DNA of 64,000 bases, taken from assembly GCA_028282885.1 (NCBI GenBank), contig JANQGX010000081.1, positions 27,747 through 91,746 of the forward strand. Reading direction: 5' to 3'. Shown in pieces: positions 44,911 to 53,319 of the stretch. Position 1 is the first letter of the stretch. The number at the start of each line of letters is the position of its first letter. The notes below the pieces were generated by a model, which saw nothing but the letters and a program-made list of their open reading frames with translations, made no database searches and was not told where the DNA came from. The stretch comes from SAR324 cluster bacterium. GTDB lineage: Bacteria; SAR324; XYD2-FULL-50-16. A program made the translations under genes and the position numbers.

Positions 44911-45177
44911 TTACGGTTTCGGGTTTGCTTCTTTCAATAACCGGTCCCTGACCGTTTCAGGCAGGTCCCTCCAGTCCGTTTTTCGAATGGCACCTTCAAG
45001 GGACAACAAGTGATAACAGATCGGCAATCGATTGCTCGTCGCGGACTGTAATTGACGGTATGTCTTCACCGATCCCCTGCGCCTGAGCTCATCCGGTGTT
45101 TCAATACCGATATTACGGAGCTTTCCGGCTATCGTGGGACCAATATTGACCATCTCTTCCAGTTTTGTTTCACTCAT
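44911..45177 (-). CDS. TfoX C-terminal domain protein (helix-hairpin-helix)
   Basis: 88 residues. The N-terminal half has MVNIGPTIAGKLRNIGIETP, a helix-hairpin-helix of the TfoX_C family, and the tail continues LLSLEGAIRKTDWRDLPETV. No TfoX N-terminal domain is present. Stand-alone TfoX_C proteins are common, of unclear function. GAGGTGG precedes the ATG. It lies between the VOC and AraC genes with 4-14 bp gaps. Confidence 0.9.
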   Translation of the reverse strand: MSETKLEEMVNIGPTIAGKLRNIGIETPDELRRRGSVKTYRQLQSATSNRLPICYHLLSLEGAIRKTDWRDLPETVRDRLLKEANPKP

Positions 45178-45191
45178 TTCACCACCTCATT

Positions 45192-45569
45192 TTATGAATG
45201 TTGGACGATATCCACTGCTATACCGTTGGGATCGTGGATCCCGAAATGGGTCTGCCCCCATTCTTCAGTGGTGAGTTCAAAATCAATGACATTTCCGGAG
45301 TTTTTAATCTTTTCATAAACAGACTTCACATCCTCAACCTGGATTGACAGGATCAAACCTTTTCCCGACCAGCCGGGTTGGAACATAGGCGGCTGTGTGG
45401 GGTGGTCCGGTTCCATAAACGCAAGCTCGGAACCGCTTTCCACATGCTTGAGATGTTTGTACCACCCGGTGTCTGCCACCACCTCAAAACCGAACAACTC
45501 GGTGTAGAAATCAACCGATTCCTGTAATTTCTCCGTGGTGACGACATTGTATACTGTTTGAATTTTCAT
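45192..45569 (-). CDS. VOC-family (glyoxalase/bleomycin resistance-like) protein
   Basis: 125 residues with one paired beta-alpha-beta unit typical of VOC proteins: VVTTEKLQESVDFYTELFGF, VVADTGWYKHLKHVESGSEL, then ILSIQVEDVKSVYEKIKN and TEEWGQTHFGIHDPNGIAVD. The C-terminal HF-x-x-x-DP-x-G pattern is the usual late motif. ATG 45569 follows AAGGAGG, so the longer frame to 45746 is not used. It is the first gene of the VOC/TfoX-C/AraC group. Confidence 0.93.
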   Translation of the reverse strand: MKIQTVYNVVTTEKLQESVDFYTELFGFEVVADTGWYKHLKHVESGSELAFMEPDHPTQPPMFQPGWSGKGLILSIQVEDVKSVYEKIKNSGNVIDFELTTEEWGQTHFGIHDPNGIAVDIVQHS

Positions 45570-45872
45570 GGCTATCCTCCTTTCAGGGTTGGTTTTGCGA
45601 TGAATGATGATTCCAGGATAAGCCGATGTTAAAGTGTTAACTTGACATTTTTTGCTAAAGTGATCCCCGAAAACTACGAAAGAAAAAAAACCGGGTGAAC
45701 TGAATTTGAAGCCGCGATTAAACCACTGTCGGGCTGATCGGTGCATGATAGCTGGTGTTTACCTGCGGATGGAACCGCGGATGACAGATTGAACTGTTTT
45801 AATGCGGCGGTAACGGGAGAATGTAGGATTAAACTGCCCGCAGCAAGCTACGGGGAATTGAATCCGAGGAGA
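45570..45872. other. Intergenic region upstream of the VOC gene
   Basis: 303 bp between two minus-strand genes. It contains the inverted repeat GTTAA-AGTG-TTAAC at 45628-45641, 59 bp before the VOC start, a possible operator. Nothing else was seen. Confidence 0.4.
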
Positions 45873-46619
45873 TCAAAGATAATCCACCAGTTGCTTGATC
45901 CTGAGCGCAAACTCCTTCATCACCGAAACCTGTTCCTCTTTGATGTTTTGTCGAATTCGCTCAATAGGTCCAGACACCGAAAGCGCGCCAAAGAAATCAC
46001 CGGCACCATTGAATATAGGAACAGCCAGGGCAGCTACAAAAGGATCCCGTTCGGCAAACGACATTTCATAGCCCTTCTTTTTTACCCTTTCCGCCCTGTT
46101 CCTTAAATCGTCTTCATGCAGGTAAAACGGTGAAAGATCAGTTGTTTTGATATAGTTTTCAATAAACGCGTCGGAAGAATATGCCAATAAAACCACACCA
46201 CCGGCTCCCAACTGCAAAGGTAGCTTTTGCCCAATCTGGATAGTGTGCTTAAGGGACGAGTTGCTTTCAAATCGCATGATGCACTTTCGCTCATTTCCGG
46301 ATATGCGATAGATGGTTACCGTTTCATTCAACAGATCCCTAAGTTCCCGAAGGGTGGTCTGGATCCTGTCCAGGCTTTTGGAGCTGGCCTGAAAGATGTG
46401 GCAGATTTCCAGGAACTTCAGTCCCAGTCGGTATTTACCCGTGTTTTTATCCTTCGTCAGATATTCACTCTTCACCAGGATCCCGCACAGCCTGTGCAGA
46501 CTGGTCTTTGGCAGGGACAATCGTTCGGTCATCTCTGCCAGCGACAGCTCCCTCTTGTCTTCAATCAGGTTATTAATGATTAAGATGGCTTTTTCAATAC
46601 TTGTCAGTTTATCACTCAT
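45873..46619 (-). CDS. IclR-family transcriptional regulator
   Basis: 248 residues. The N-terminal winged HTH has SLAEMTERLSLPKTSLHRLC, and the C-terminal effector domain has GQKLPLQLGAGGVVLLAYSS and YEMSFAERDPFVAALAVPIF, the IclR ligand fold. These proteins bind small acids and act as repressors or activators. It is divergent from the PrpB-like/TAXI-TRAP run, and the 549-bp gap holds several TTCC-N7-GGAA inverted repeats, so that run is its likely target. Confidence 0.95.
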   Translation of the reverse strand: MSDKLTSIEKAILIINNLIEDKRELSLAEMTERLSLPKTSLHRLCGILVKSEYLTKDKNTGKYRLGLKFLEICHIFQASSKSLDRIQTTLRELRDLLNETVTIYRISGNERKCIMRFESNSSLKHTIQIGQKLPLQLGAGGVVLLAYSSDAFIENYIKTTDLSPFYLHEDDLRNRAERVKKKGYEMSFAERDPFVAALAVPIFNGAGDFFGALSVSGPIERIRQNIKEEQVSVMKEFALRIKQLVDYL

Positions 46620-46732
46620 TCTTTCCTATACATTGGGTAACGAAGAAATCCGGCGAATGGATCGTCTGCCTGGATCCAGGCGAAAATCAATTAAACGGAC
46701 AGCAAGGTTACTTTTGAGTTGAAAACAAAGCG

Positions 46733-46747
46733 TTCCACTATTCGGAA
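46733..46747. promoter_or_regulatory. Candidate IclR operator 1
   Basis: TTCC-N7-GGAA inverted repeat 114 bp upstream of the iclR-family start codon. It has the same arms and spacing as the site at 47069-47083 near the divergent operon. Confidence 0.45.
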
Positions 46748-47002
46748 TACTTTAAAGTTCTCGGGGTTAACCGTCAAGTATCTTGTCAGTTATATGAATC
46801 GGCTTGCAACATGGATCGTTCGACATATGTCAACATTGATATTCGCTTCTCTCACTGCCTGCTCAATCCTTTCTCCAGGGAGTTTCCTGATCACAGGATT
46901 GAGAGAGAATACCAGGGGCAATCAGAAAAAATACGGAACTGCAACAACGGGGTATTACAGAGAATTGTCAAGAAAAATAAATATATAAATTCAGCTAATT
47001 AG

Positions 47003-47083
47003 TGGAATTTCAAAATCCAAGTTGACAAGACAGGAATCAATTGTTAGGTTCCAATATACAGAATGAAGTTCCAAAAAGCGGAA
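47003..47083. promoter_or_regulatory. Cluster of candidate IclR operators upstream of the catabolic run
   Basis: Three inverted repeats: TGGAATTT-C-AAAATCCA at 47003-47019 (7 of 8 arm positions pair), TTCC-N7-AGAA at 47049-47063, and TTCC-N7-GGAA at 47069-47083. The last two are exactly 20 bp apart, so they face the same side of the helix. They flank and overlap the promoter candidate. Confidence 0.5.
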
Positions 47084-47168
47084 TGTTTGTGAATGGATTT
47101 GATGGTGAATTGATCATTCAGACACGTTCGGCTTTGAGCGATTGAAATCAATACACTGGATAACCCTT

Positions 47169-48098
47169 ATGAAGAAAACAACATTACTCAAAAACTCAAT
47201 CCTGGAAAGAAGAGCCCTGGTTGTTCCGGGTGCTCATGATGCCTTGTCCGCCAAGGTCATTGAAAACGCCGGTTACGAAGCCCTGCAGGTTTCCGGATAC
47301 GGCCTGGCCGGATCTTACCTGGGACTGCCTGATGTGGGATTAATACAATTCAAGGATGTTCTGGAGATAACACTGAATATCGCAAATGCGGTCAATATCC
47401 CTGTCATGGCAGATCTGGACACCGGCGGCGGAAACGCTATCAATGCTGCGGAAAACATGAAAAAACTGATAGCCGGCGGGGTGGCCGGGATGAATATCGA
47501 AGACCAGGTTTTTCCCAAACGATGCGGGCATATGTCGGGGAAGGCCGTTATTCCAGCCCATGAAATGGTGGGAAAAATCCGGGCATGCGCCGACGCCCGC
47601 AATGAGCTGGACAAAGATTTTGTCATCAATGCCCGCACGGATGTATTTGCTATAGAGGGCCTGGAAGAAGCGATCCGTCGCTGCAACCTGTATCTGGAAG
47701 CAGGTGCTGACCTCGTGTTTATTGACGGTATCAAATCCAAATCCGATGTGGAGAAGGCAGTTGAGAAGGTAAAGGGGCCTCTTTCGGTGAATCTGATGGA
47801 CGCTATTTCCGGGATGAAAACGGAACTAATCCCCATTCCGGAATTGGCCAGGATAGGCGTTGCCCGGGTCTCTATCCCGGTCGCTTCGATCATGGTAGCG
47901 CATAAGAGTTTAACCAATTTTTTTAATGCATTGAAGTCATCACCGGAAGGTATTCTGCCGGGTGAAACGCAATGGGTCTGTTCTTTTGAGGAATACACCG
48001 ATTTTGTCGGCCTGAAAGAGTATAAAAAGAAGGAAGATAAGTATTTACCCGAAGATCTGATGGATTCCAAATACCGGGGACAATCAGAAATTGTATAG
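47169..48098 (+). CDS. Isocitrate lyase/PEP mutase-family enzyme (PrpB/dimethylmalate lyase-like)
   Basis: About 309 residues. It starts RRALVVPGAHDALSAKVIEN, has the metal region VMADLDTGGGNAINAAENMK, and the catalytic loop EDQVFPKRCGHMSGK, where KRCGH is the lyase Cys motif that separates methylisocitrate-lyase types from PEP mutases. It cleaves a C-C bond of a 2-hydroxy/2-methyl dicarboxylate-like substrate, or decarboxylates an oxoacid. ATG 47169 is preferred to an upstream TTG. It is the first gene of the plus-strand catabolic run under the presumed IclR control. Confidence 0.88.
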   Translation: MKKTTLLKNSILERRALVVPGAHDALSAKVIENAGYEALQVSGYGLAGSYLGLPDVGLIQFKDVLEITLNIANAVNIPVMADLDTGGGNAINAAENMKKLIAGGVAGMNIEDQVFPKRCGHMSGKAVIPAHEMVGKIRACADARNELDKDFVINARTDVFAIEGLEEAIRRCNLYLEAGADLVFIDGIKSKSDVEKAVEKVKGPLSVNLMDAISGMKTELIPIPELARIGVARVSIPVASIMVAHKSLTNFFNALKSSPEGILPGETQWVCSFEEYTDFVGLKEYKKKEDKYLPEDLMDSKYRGQSEIV

Positions 48099-48258
48099 CC
48101 TCTTCCCTTTCGACGGGCCGTAAAAGAATAAAGTGTTACAGCCCGGCCGGAAGTGAGATCAGCCAATCCGTATTGTTGGAAAACTGAACATCCCTGACAT
48201 GTCTGCAACTTGTCATTCGGATTTAAATTTTTTTATCATCAACAAAAAGGAGAAAGCC

Positions 48259-49251
48259 ATGAAATCAGTCAAAAGTCTCATCGCTGCTTTGTTTATTGTC
48301 TTCTGTTTAACCGGTTTCACTCCGGCAGAAGAGGTGGTCATCAATGCTGTTTCTCCCACCTCGGATGATTATGCCCTGGCCGTCGTTTGGTCCAATCTTG
48401 TCGCCAAATCCGGAGGCAGTGTATCCATGACGGTGGTGGACAATGGTACGGTGAAAGGTATGCGAATGCTGGCCAAGGGTCAGGTGGATGTTTCCGTTTT
48501 GGGAGCGCCGCACTACCTGGACGCCACCCGACAAAAAGGGAAATTCAAGGAAGATCCGGCCAAGTTTGTAAAACGCTACAAGAAAATGAAGGCGCTCTTT
48601 GCTATTCGCACCAGCGCCGGTCAATACGTAGCTCGTGTTGACAGCGGCATCAAAAAATTCACGGACTTCAAAGGGAAAAAATTTGCCATCGGACGTCCCG
48701 GCGGAAACGCGGGTCGTGTCACCAAATCCCTGTTAACGGTTCATGGCATCAATATGGAGAAAAGCTGTGATGCCCAATATCTGAAATATGCCCAGGCATT
48801 GGAAGCCATGTCCAATAATACCATGGACGGAACCTTTGTTTGGGGCGGAATACCGCAGGCTGGCGTGGATAACGGATCCCGAATGATGAAATTGAGGTTT
48901 GTCTCCCCGGATCCCTCCCTGTTGACAGCCTTCAGGAAATCCATCACCAGCGGAGACTACTATGTCTTCCAGCGAGTTCCTGCGGAAACCATCATCAAAG
49001 CCTATGAAGGTCGGGTGGTTGCGGACGAGGATGTTTATTTCTGGACATTTCCCTTTATGTTTATGGTCAACGATAAAATGTCGGACGAGACAGCCTATCA
49101 TATAACCAAGACCCTCTGGAACAATATCGACGAGGTTAACAAAACCAGTCTGGCGCTTTCCCTGATTTCCGTGAAAAACGCCCTGGATTCACTCAGTGCG
49201 GAGATTCACCCGGGAGCAGGCAGGTATTTCAAGGAGGTTGGCGAACTGTAA
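48259..49251 (+). CDS. TAXI-family TRAP solute-binding protein
   Basis: About 330 residues. Signal peptide MKSVKSLIAALFIVFCLTGF with a likely AxA-type cleavage before EEVVINAVSP. TAXI features are SDDYALAVVWSNLVAKSGGS, GQVDVSVLGAPHYLDATR, and FKGKKFAIGRPGGNAGRVTK. It delivers an organic acid to the fused permease encoded next. AAGGAG precedes ATG 48259, so the longer frame to 48199 is not used. Confidence 0.92.
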   Translation: MKSVKSLIAALFIVFCLTGFTPAEEVVINAVSPTSDDYALAVVWSNLVAKSGGSVSMTVVDNGTVKGMRMLAKGQVDVSVLGAPHYLDATRQKGKFKEDPAKFVKRYKKMKALFAIRTSAGQYVARVDSGIKKFTDFKGKKFAIGRPGGNAGRVTKSLLTVHGINMEKSCDAQYLKYAQALEAMSNNTMDGTFVWGGIPQAGVDNGSRMMKLRFVSPDPSLLTAFRKSITSGDYYVFQRVPAETIIKAYEGRVVADEDVYFWTFPFMFMVNDKMSDETAYHITKTLWNNIDEVNKTSLALSLISVKNALDSLSAEIHPGAGRYFKEVGEL

Positions 49252-49308
49252 GATCGCCGTTATCATGTTCGTGAACACCAGTCAGCAGTAATTAACAAGG
49301 ATGCCCCG

Positions 49309-51240
49309 ATGGAAAACATCACGCTATCTCAAGTGATCGGATGGGACAAGGAGTTGTCTGTAATCAGACGCATCATGAAGGTCATTGGTCACCTGGTTTG
49401 TGCGGCAATAGCGATTTTTGTTCTGTGGACGACCGGAGTTGGAAAGTTCCCTGCCCAGGTCCAGTATTGTGTTGTGCTTACCCTTGGACTTTCAGCTATT
49501 TACCTGATCAAACCCGGCCCCCTGATGCGTTCCAAAACAGAGTGGCTTGATGTTGCTTTAAGCCTGGTCTTGCTGGGGCTCACTCTTTTCAGTGGAGTTT
49601 ACTACCTGTTTAACTATGAGGCGATCGCGGCATTCAGAGAAGGGCTGCCTAACGATACCGATCTGATCTGCTACGCGGCGGGACTGATTGTTGTAGTGGA
49701 AGGCGCCCGCAGGACAGAGGGATTGGTCCTGCTGGTTGTTGTGCTTACCGCTATTGCCTACCTGCTGTTTGGAGAACTGCTTCCCGGGATACTTTACCAC
49801 CGTGAGTTCTGGTTGGACGAAGTCCTGGAGGTTGCGTACAGTTACCAGGGAATCTATGGAATTGCACTGGGCGCTGTTGTCGACGTGGTTTATGTTTTTG
49901 TTATACTCGGTGCTGCGCTTCGATTGTCCGGTGCGGGTGATTTCTTCAACTTCATAGCCCTTCGACTCACCAGCGGTATGCGTTCCGGTCCTGCCCAATG
50001 CGCGATTATTGCCTCAGCGCTTTTTGGATCGGTGAACGGATCCGCCCCGGCAAACGTCTCCGCAACCGGGGTGTTAACCATCCCCATGATGAAACGAACC
50101 GGATTCCGAGCCTCTTTTGCCGGTGGTGTGGAAGCCACAGCTTCCTGTGTTGGTCAGATCATGCCGCCGATTATGGGTGTCGGCGCCTTCATTATGTCGG
50201 AAATCACAGGCATTCCCTACAGCAGAATCATGCTGGCTGCCGTTGTTCCTTCATTCCTGTTCATCTTTTCCCTGGTGGCGTCGGTGGCTTTGGAAGCGGC
50301 CAGAAGGAATCTGAATCCGGCCTCTCAGACGAGCGAAGAGACCCGGATGACCCGGGAGCGCCTCTCCCAGGGAGTTGTTCTGTTGGTTGGATTCGGCACC
50401 CTGCTGGTCATGCTTTTTTCCGGATTCGCACCGACCTTTTGCGGATTGACCAGTGCGTTGGTGATACTAGTCTGTGCCAATCTGCTTCCTGCCACGCGCA
50501 TGACCTTAAAACACTTTACATCGTTCTTTGTGGAAAGCGGCCGAGACGGTCTTTCTGTAATGGCTTCATGTGCGGCGATCGGAATCATCATCGCTGCCGT
50601 CTCGACCACCGGCCTGGGTATTAAGATCAACCAGATGATTGTCGCACTCGGTCATCAAGACCTGTTACTCGCCCTGATCTTATCCGCTACCTGTTCGATA
50701 TTGCTTGGAATGGGACTCCCCACTGCCGCTTCCTACCTGATGGTAGTCTTCGTGGCCGGCCCGGCGATGATCAAACTCGGTGTGGAACTGCTGCAAACCC
50801 ATCTTTTTGTTTTTTACTATGCCGTATTATCAGCCATCACCCCACCGGTTGCACTAGCCGTATTTGCGGCGGCGGCAATAGCCAAGACCAGCCCCGTGCG
50901 ACTGGCAGGAAATGCCTTGCGACTTTCTATTGTTGCATTTCTGCTGCCGCTTGCCTGGGTTTACCACCCGGAGATAAACCTGCAGAATATCTCAATGGCT
51001 ACGGCTTTTCCAACAATCGGCTATATCCTCTGCCTGACCCTAGCCGCTTTGAGCGTTGCAGCCGGACAGATCGGTTTTTTCAGAACATCACTGCCGATCA
51101 TTACCCGATGCGCCCTGTTTATTGGCAGTGGATTGGTATTAACTGAAAACTGGGTCCTGATCTTGTCAGGAGCGGCGGTGAATGGTCTGATTTTAAGCAG
51201 CAACTTTGTCAGGTCAAAACGACCCGGGCTTGCCGGATGA
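49309..51240 (+). CDS. TRAP transporter fused permease (4TM/12TM)
   Basis: 643 residues with about sixteen helices. The first 170 correspond to the small (DctQ-like) subunit and the rest to the DctM-like channel: GSVNGSAPANVSATGVLTIP, ASCVGQIMPPIMGVGAFIMS and LLGMGLPTAASYLMVV. This fused form is the normal partner of TAXI proteins. AAGGAT precedes the ATG. Confidence 0.95.
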   Translation: MENITLSQVIGWDKELSVIRRIMKVIGHLVCAAIAIFVLWTTGVGKFPAQVQYCVVLTLGLSAIYLIKPGPLMRSKTEWLDVALSLVLLGLTLFSGVYYLFNYEAIAAFREGLPNDTDLICYAAGLIVVVEGARRTEGLVLLVVVLTAIAYLLFGELLPGILYHREFWLDEVLEVAYSYQGIYGIALGAVVDVVYVFVILGAALRLSGAGDFFNFIALRLTSGMRSGPAQCAIIASALFGSVNGSAPANVSATGVLTIPMMKRTGFRASFAGGVEATASCVGQIMPPIMGVGAFIMSEITGIPYSRIMLAAVVPSFLFIFSLVASVALEAARRNLNPASQTSEETRMTRERLSQGVVLLVGFGTLLVMLFSGFAPTFCGLTSALVILVCANLLPATRMTLKHFTSFFVESGRDGLSVMASCAAIGIIIAAVSTTGLGIKINQMIVALGHQDLLLALILSATCSILLGMGLPTAASYLMVVFVAGPAMIKLGVELLQTHLFVFYYAVLSAITPPVALAVFAAAAIAKTSPVRLAGNALRLSIVAFLLPLAWVYHPEINLQNISMATAFPTIGYILCLTLAALSVAAGQIGFFRTSLPIITRCALFIGSGLVLTENWVLILSGAAVNGLILSSNFVRSKRPGLAG

Positions 51241-51269
51241 CCATCAACAAATACAAATCGGAGATTTCC

Positions 51270-52205
51270 ATGAGTCTGTACCCCCCACCCGAAATCATTC
51301 AAACCGAGATATTCACCAGCGTTCCGGACAGGTTCAGGCTGAAAGAGAACCGCTCCGACTGGGTGGAAGCCAATAAACCGGGACAAACAGTCGATTGTTT
51401 TCTGGAAGGGCCGTCTTTCGACAGGGAAGGCAACCTGTTCGTAACGGATATTCCCTATGGACGAATCTTCAAAATAACTCCCAACGGGGAGTGGGATCAG
51501 GTCATACAATACGACGGTTGGCCCAATGGTTTGAGATTCCACCAGGACGGACGCATCTTCATCGCCGATTATAAAAACGGTATCATGCTGCTCGATCCGG
51601 TATCCCAAAAGATTGAGAGATTCCTGGGGCATCGTCATAGCGAATCTTTCAAAGGAGTCAATGACCTGATTTTTGATAGCCATGGACAACTCTATTTCAC
51701 CGACCAGGGTCAAACGGGTATGCACGACCCCACTGGAAGGGTCTTTCGCTACAACTTTGAACAGAAGAGACTGGATTGCCTGCTTGACAATGGGGTCAGT
51801 CCCAACGGGCTGGTATTAAATCCGGAAGAAAATGTACTTTATGTCGCCATGACACGCGGAAATGCCATTTGGCGCGTTCCGATATTGCCCGATGGTTCCA
51901 CGTCAAAAGTCGGGATTTTCGCCCAATTGGCGGGAGGCGTCAGCGGCGCGGACGGACTGGCTGTAGATGATGAAGGTCGTCTCTTTGTCTGCGATGCCGG
52001 AAACGGTTGTGTGTGGACATTTACCAAATTCGGCGAACCGGTTTACCGTATCATGGCAGCTTCGGAAGGAAGAACCACAACCAATCTGGCTTTCGGAGGA
52101 GAGGATAACCGCGAACTCCATATCACCGAATCCGCAACCGGAACGATTTTAAAACTCAAACTGGATATCCCCGGAAAACAGCTTTTCTCCCATTCCCCAC
52201 TTTAA
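51270..52205 (+). CDS. SMP-30/gluconolactonase-family protein
   Basis: About 311 residues of the six-bladed SMP-30/LRE fold: LEGPSFDREGNLFVTDIPYG (metal Glu), NGLRFHQDGRIFIADYKNG, GVNDLIFDSHGQLYFTDQGQ, SPNGLVLNPEENVLYVAMTR (metal Asn) and GADGLAVDDEGRLFVCDAGN (metal Asp). It probably hydrolyses a sugar or organic-acid lactone with a divalent cation. GGAG 7 bp before ATG 51270 favours this start over the ATG at 51237 that overlaps the permease stop. There is no signal peptide. Confidence 0.92.
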   Translation: MSLYPPPEIIQTEIFTSVPDRFRLKENRSDWVEANKPGQTVDCFLEGPSFDREGNLFVTDIPYGRIFKITPNGEWDQVIQYDGWPNGLRFHQDGRIFIADYKNGIMLLDPVSQKIERFLGHRHSESFKGVNDLIFDSHGQLYFTDQGQTGMHDPTGRVFRYNFEQKRLDCLLDNGVSPNGLVLNPEENVLYVAMTRGNAIWRVPILPDGSTSKVGIFAQLAGGVSGADGLAVDDEGRLFVCDAGNGCVWTFTKFGEPVYRIMAASEGRTTTNLAFGGEDNRELHITESATGTILKLKLDIPGKQLFSHSPL

Positions 52206-52227
52206 CCCCGGAGTACAACTCTTTCCA

Positions 52228-52295
52228 AAATAGGGGACGTAGTTGAAATATTTCGATTTGATCAAATCGAAATATTTCAACTACGTCCCCTATTT
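52228..52295. repeat. 68-bp perfect palindrome
   Basis: Two 34-bp arms that are exact reverse complements with no spacer; the ends read AAATAGGGGACGTAG and CTACGTCCCCTATTT, and the centre is TTGATCAA. It begins 23 bp after the SMP-30 gene. It could act as a terminator, but the lack of a loop and perfect arms suggest a recently inserted or maintained mobile palindrome (REP-like or a fused inverted end). Confidence 0.85.
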
Positions 52296-52335
52296 CTACA
52301 AATTACCTCGCTGCATCCCGCGTATCGAATGCCGT

Positions 52336-52364
52336 TTGACAGTTTTTCTTTCAGATGGAACAAT
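52336..52364 (+). promoter_or_regulatory. Candidate sigma-70 promoter upstream of the liv genes
   Basis: TTGACA at 52336-52341, a 17-bp spacer and AACAAT at 52359-52364. It lies 239 bp before the first ABC ATPase gene. Confidence 0.35.
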
Positions 52365-52602
52365 TGCAATAGAAATTATTCGTTCACAAATGATTACTAA
52401 TGGAAGCAAATCAGATGATTTAGCGATCCGCCTGCTCACAGCATATCGACCTAATTCCCATAATCCTCCCGAGAAGATGGAAACCAATCCCGATGGGATG
52501 ACTTAACGGACATCTTCTGTATCTGCATTGTGGCGAAATCGAATACACCGTTACCGCTCCTCAAGGGATCGGGTATTAACATGAACTTCAAACAAGTAAG
52601 GG

Positions 52603-53319
52603 ATGTTAAAACTATCTAATGTCACCAAGCGTTTTGGTTCTCTCGTAGCGGTCAACGATCTCAGTCTGGAGGTTGAGAAGGGACAGATTTATGGCATTGC
52701 AGGACCCAACGGAGCCGGAAAATCGACGATTTACAATCTTATCACTGGATTTTACAGCTACGAGGGCAAAATAGAGTTTGAAGGCAAACCGATCAATGGT
52801 CTCCGCCCCTACCAAATTGTCAAGCGCGGCATATCCAGAACCTTTCAGATTCCCCAGACCTTTCCCAGTCTGTCTGTGGAGGACAGTATTGATATCGGCA
52901 ATCGGTTCGGTAATACCGCTGCCTATAGCCGAAAAAGAGTTGATGAGGTCATCGATTTCGTGAACCTGAACCGTGAACGCAAACATAAAACCGGAACCCT
53001 GGATTTGCTGGGCAAGAAAAAGCTGATGATCGGAGCCGCCCTGGCTACCCGGCCCAAAATGCTGATGCTCGACGAGCCGATGGCAGGATCGAACGCACAT
53101 GAGATCAAGGCCTTGATGGAACTGATCCGAAGAATCAACCAGGAGCTGGGAATCACCATTATTATTATTGAACATTTCATGAAGGTGCTGACTGAGCTTA
53201 CAGAAACACTGCTCATCATCGAAACCGGAACTGAAATCTGTTGCGGACATCCGGCAGAAGTGACAAATGATCCCGCTGTGATCGAATGTTATTTGGGGAG
53301 GGAAGATGATCAGGGTTAA
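52603..53319 (+). CDS. livG: Branched-chain amino acid-type ABC transporter ATPase
   Basis: 238 residues. Walker A GPNGAGKST, the Q-loop region ISRTFQIPQTFPSLSVEDS, and Walker B MLMLDEPMAG, typical LivG features, with the C-terminal BCA_ABC_TP_C-like HPAEVTNDPAVIECYLG. The ABC signature (normally LSGG) is degenerate here: LGKKKLMIGAALATRPKMLM shows no LSGGQ, which is unusual and might lower ATPase activity unless its partner site compensates. It overlaps the next ATPase gene by 14 bp. Confidence 0.9.
   Translation: MLKLSNVTKRFGSLVAVNDLSLEVEKGQIYGIAGPNGAGKSTIYNLITGFYSYEGKIEFEGKPINGLRPYQIVKRGISRTFQIPQTFPSLSVEDSIDIGNRFGNTAAYSRKRVDEVIDFVNLNRERKHKTGTLDLLGKKKLMIGAALATRPKMLMLDEPMAGSNAHEIKALMELIRRINQELGITIIIIEHFMKVLTELTETLLIIETGTEICCGHPAEVTNDPAVIECYLGREDDQG

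Larger units (their letters stand above)
46620..47168. other. Divergent control region of the IclR gene and the catabolic run
   Basis: 549 bp. It contains the candidate IclR sites listed separately, and a TTGACA at 47022-47027 with a weak -10 about 17 bp later. A minus-strand stop-free stretch near 46796-46921 (GERIEQAVREANINVDICRT) looks like an unidentified remnant. Confidence 0.45.
52206..52602. other. Intergenic region with a 68-bp palindrome
   Basis: 397 bp. After the palindrome (listed separately) there is a promoter candidate for the liv genes, and no gene with a credible start. The frame 52243-52506 begins inside the palindrome and is not considered real. Confidence 0.45.

Noticed and set aside
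47315..48208. 297-codon open frame on the minus strand
   Set aside because: It is a shadow of the PrpB-like gene: no domain is visible, and the plus-strand frame has full family motifs.
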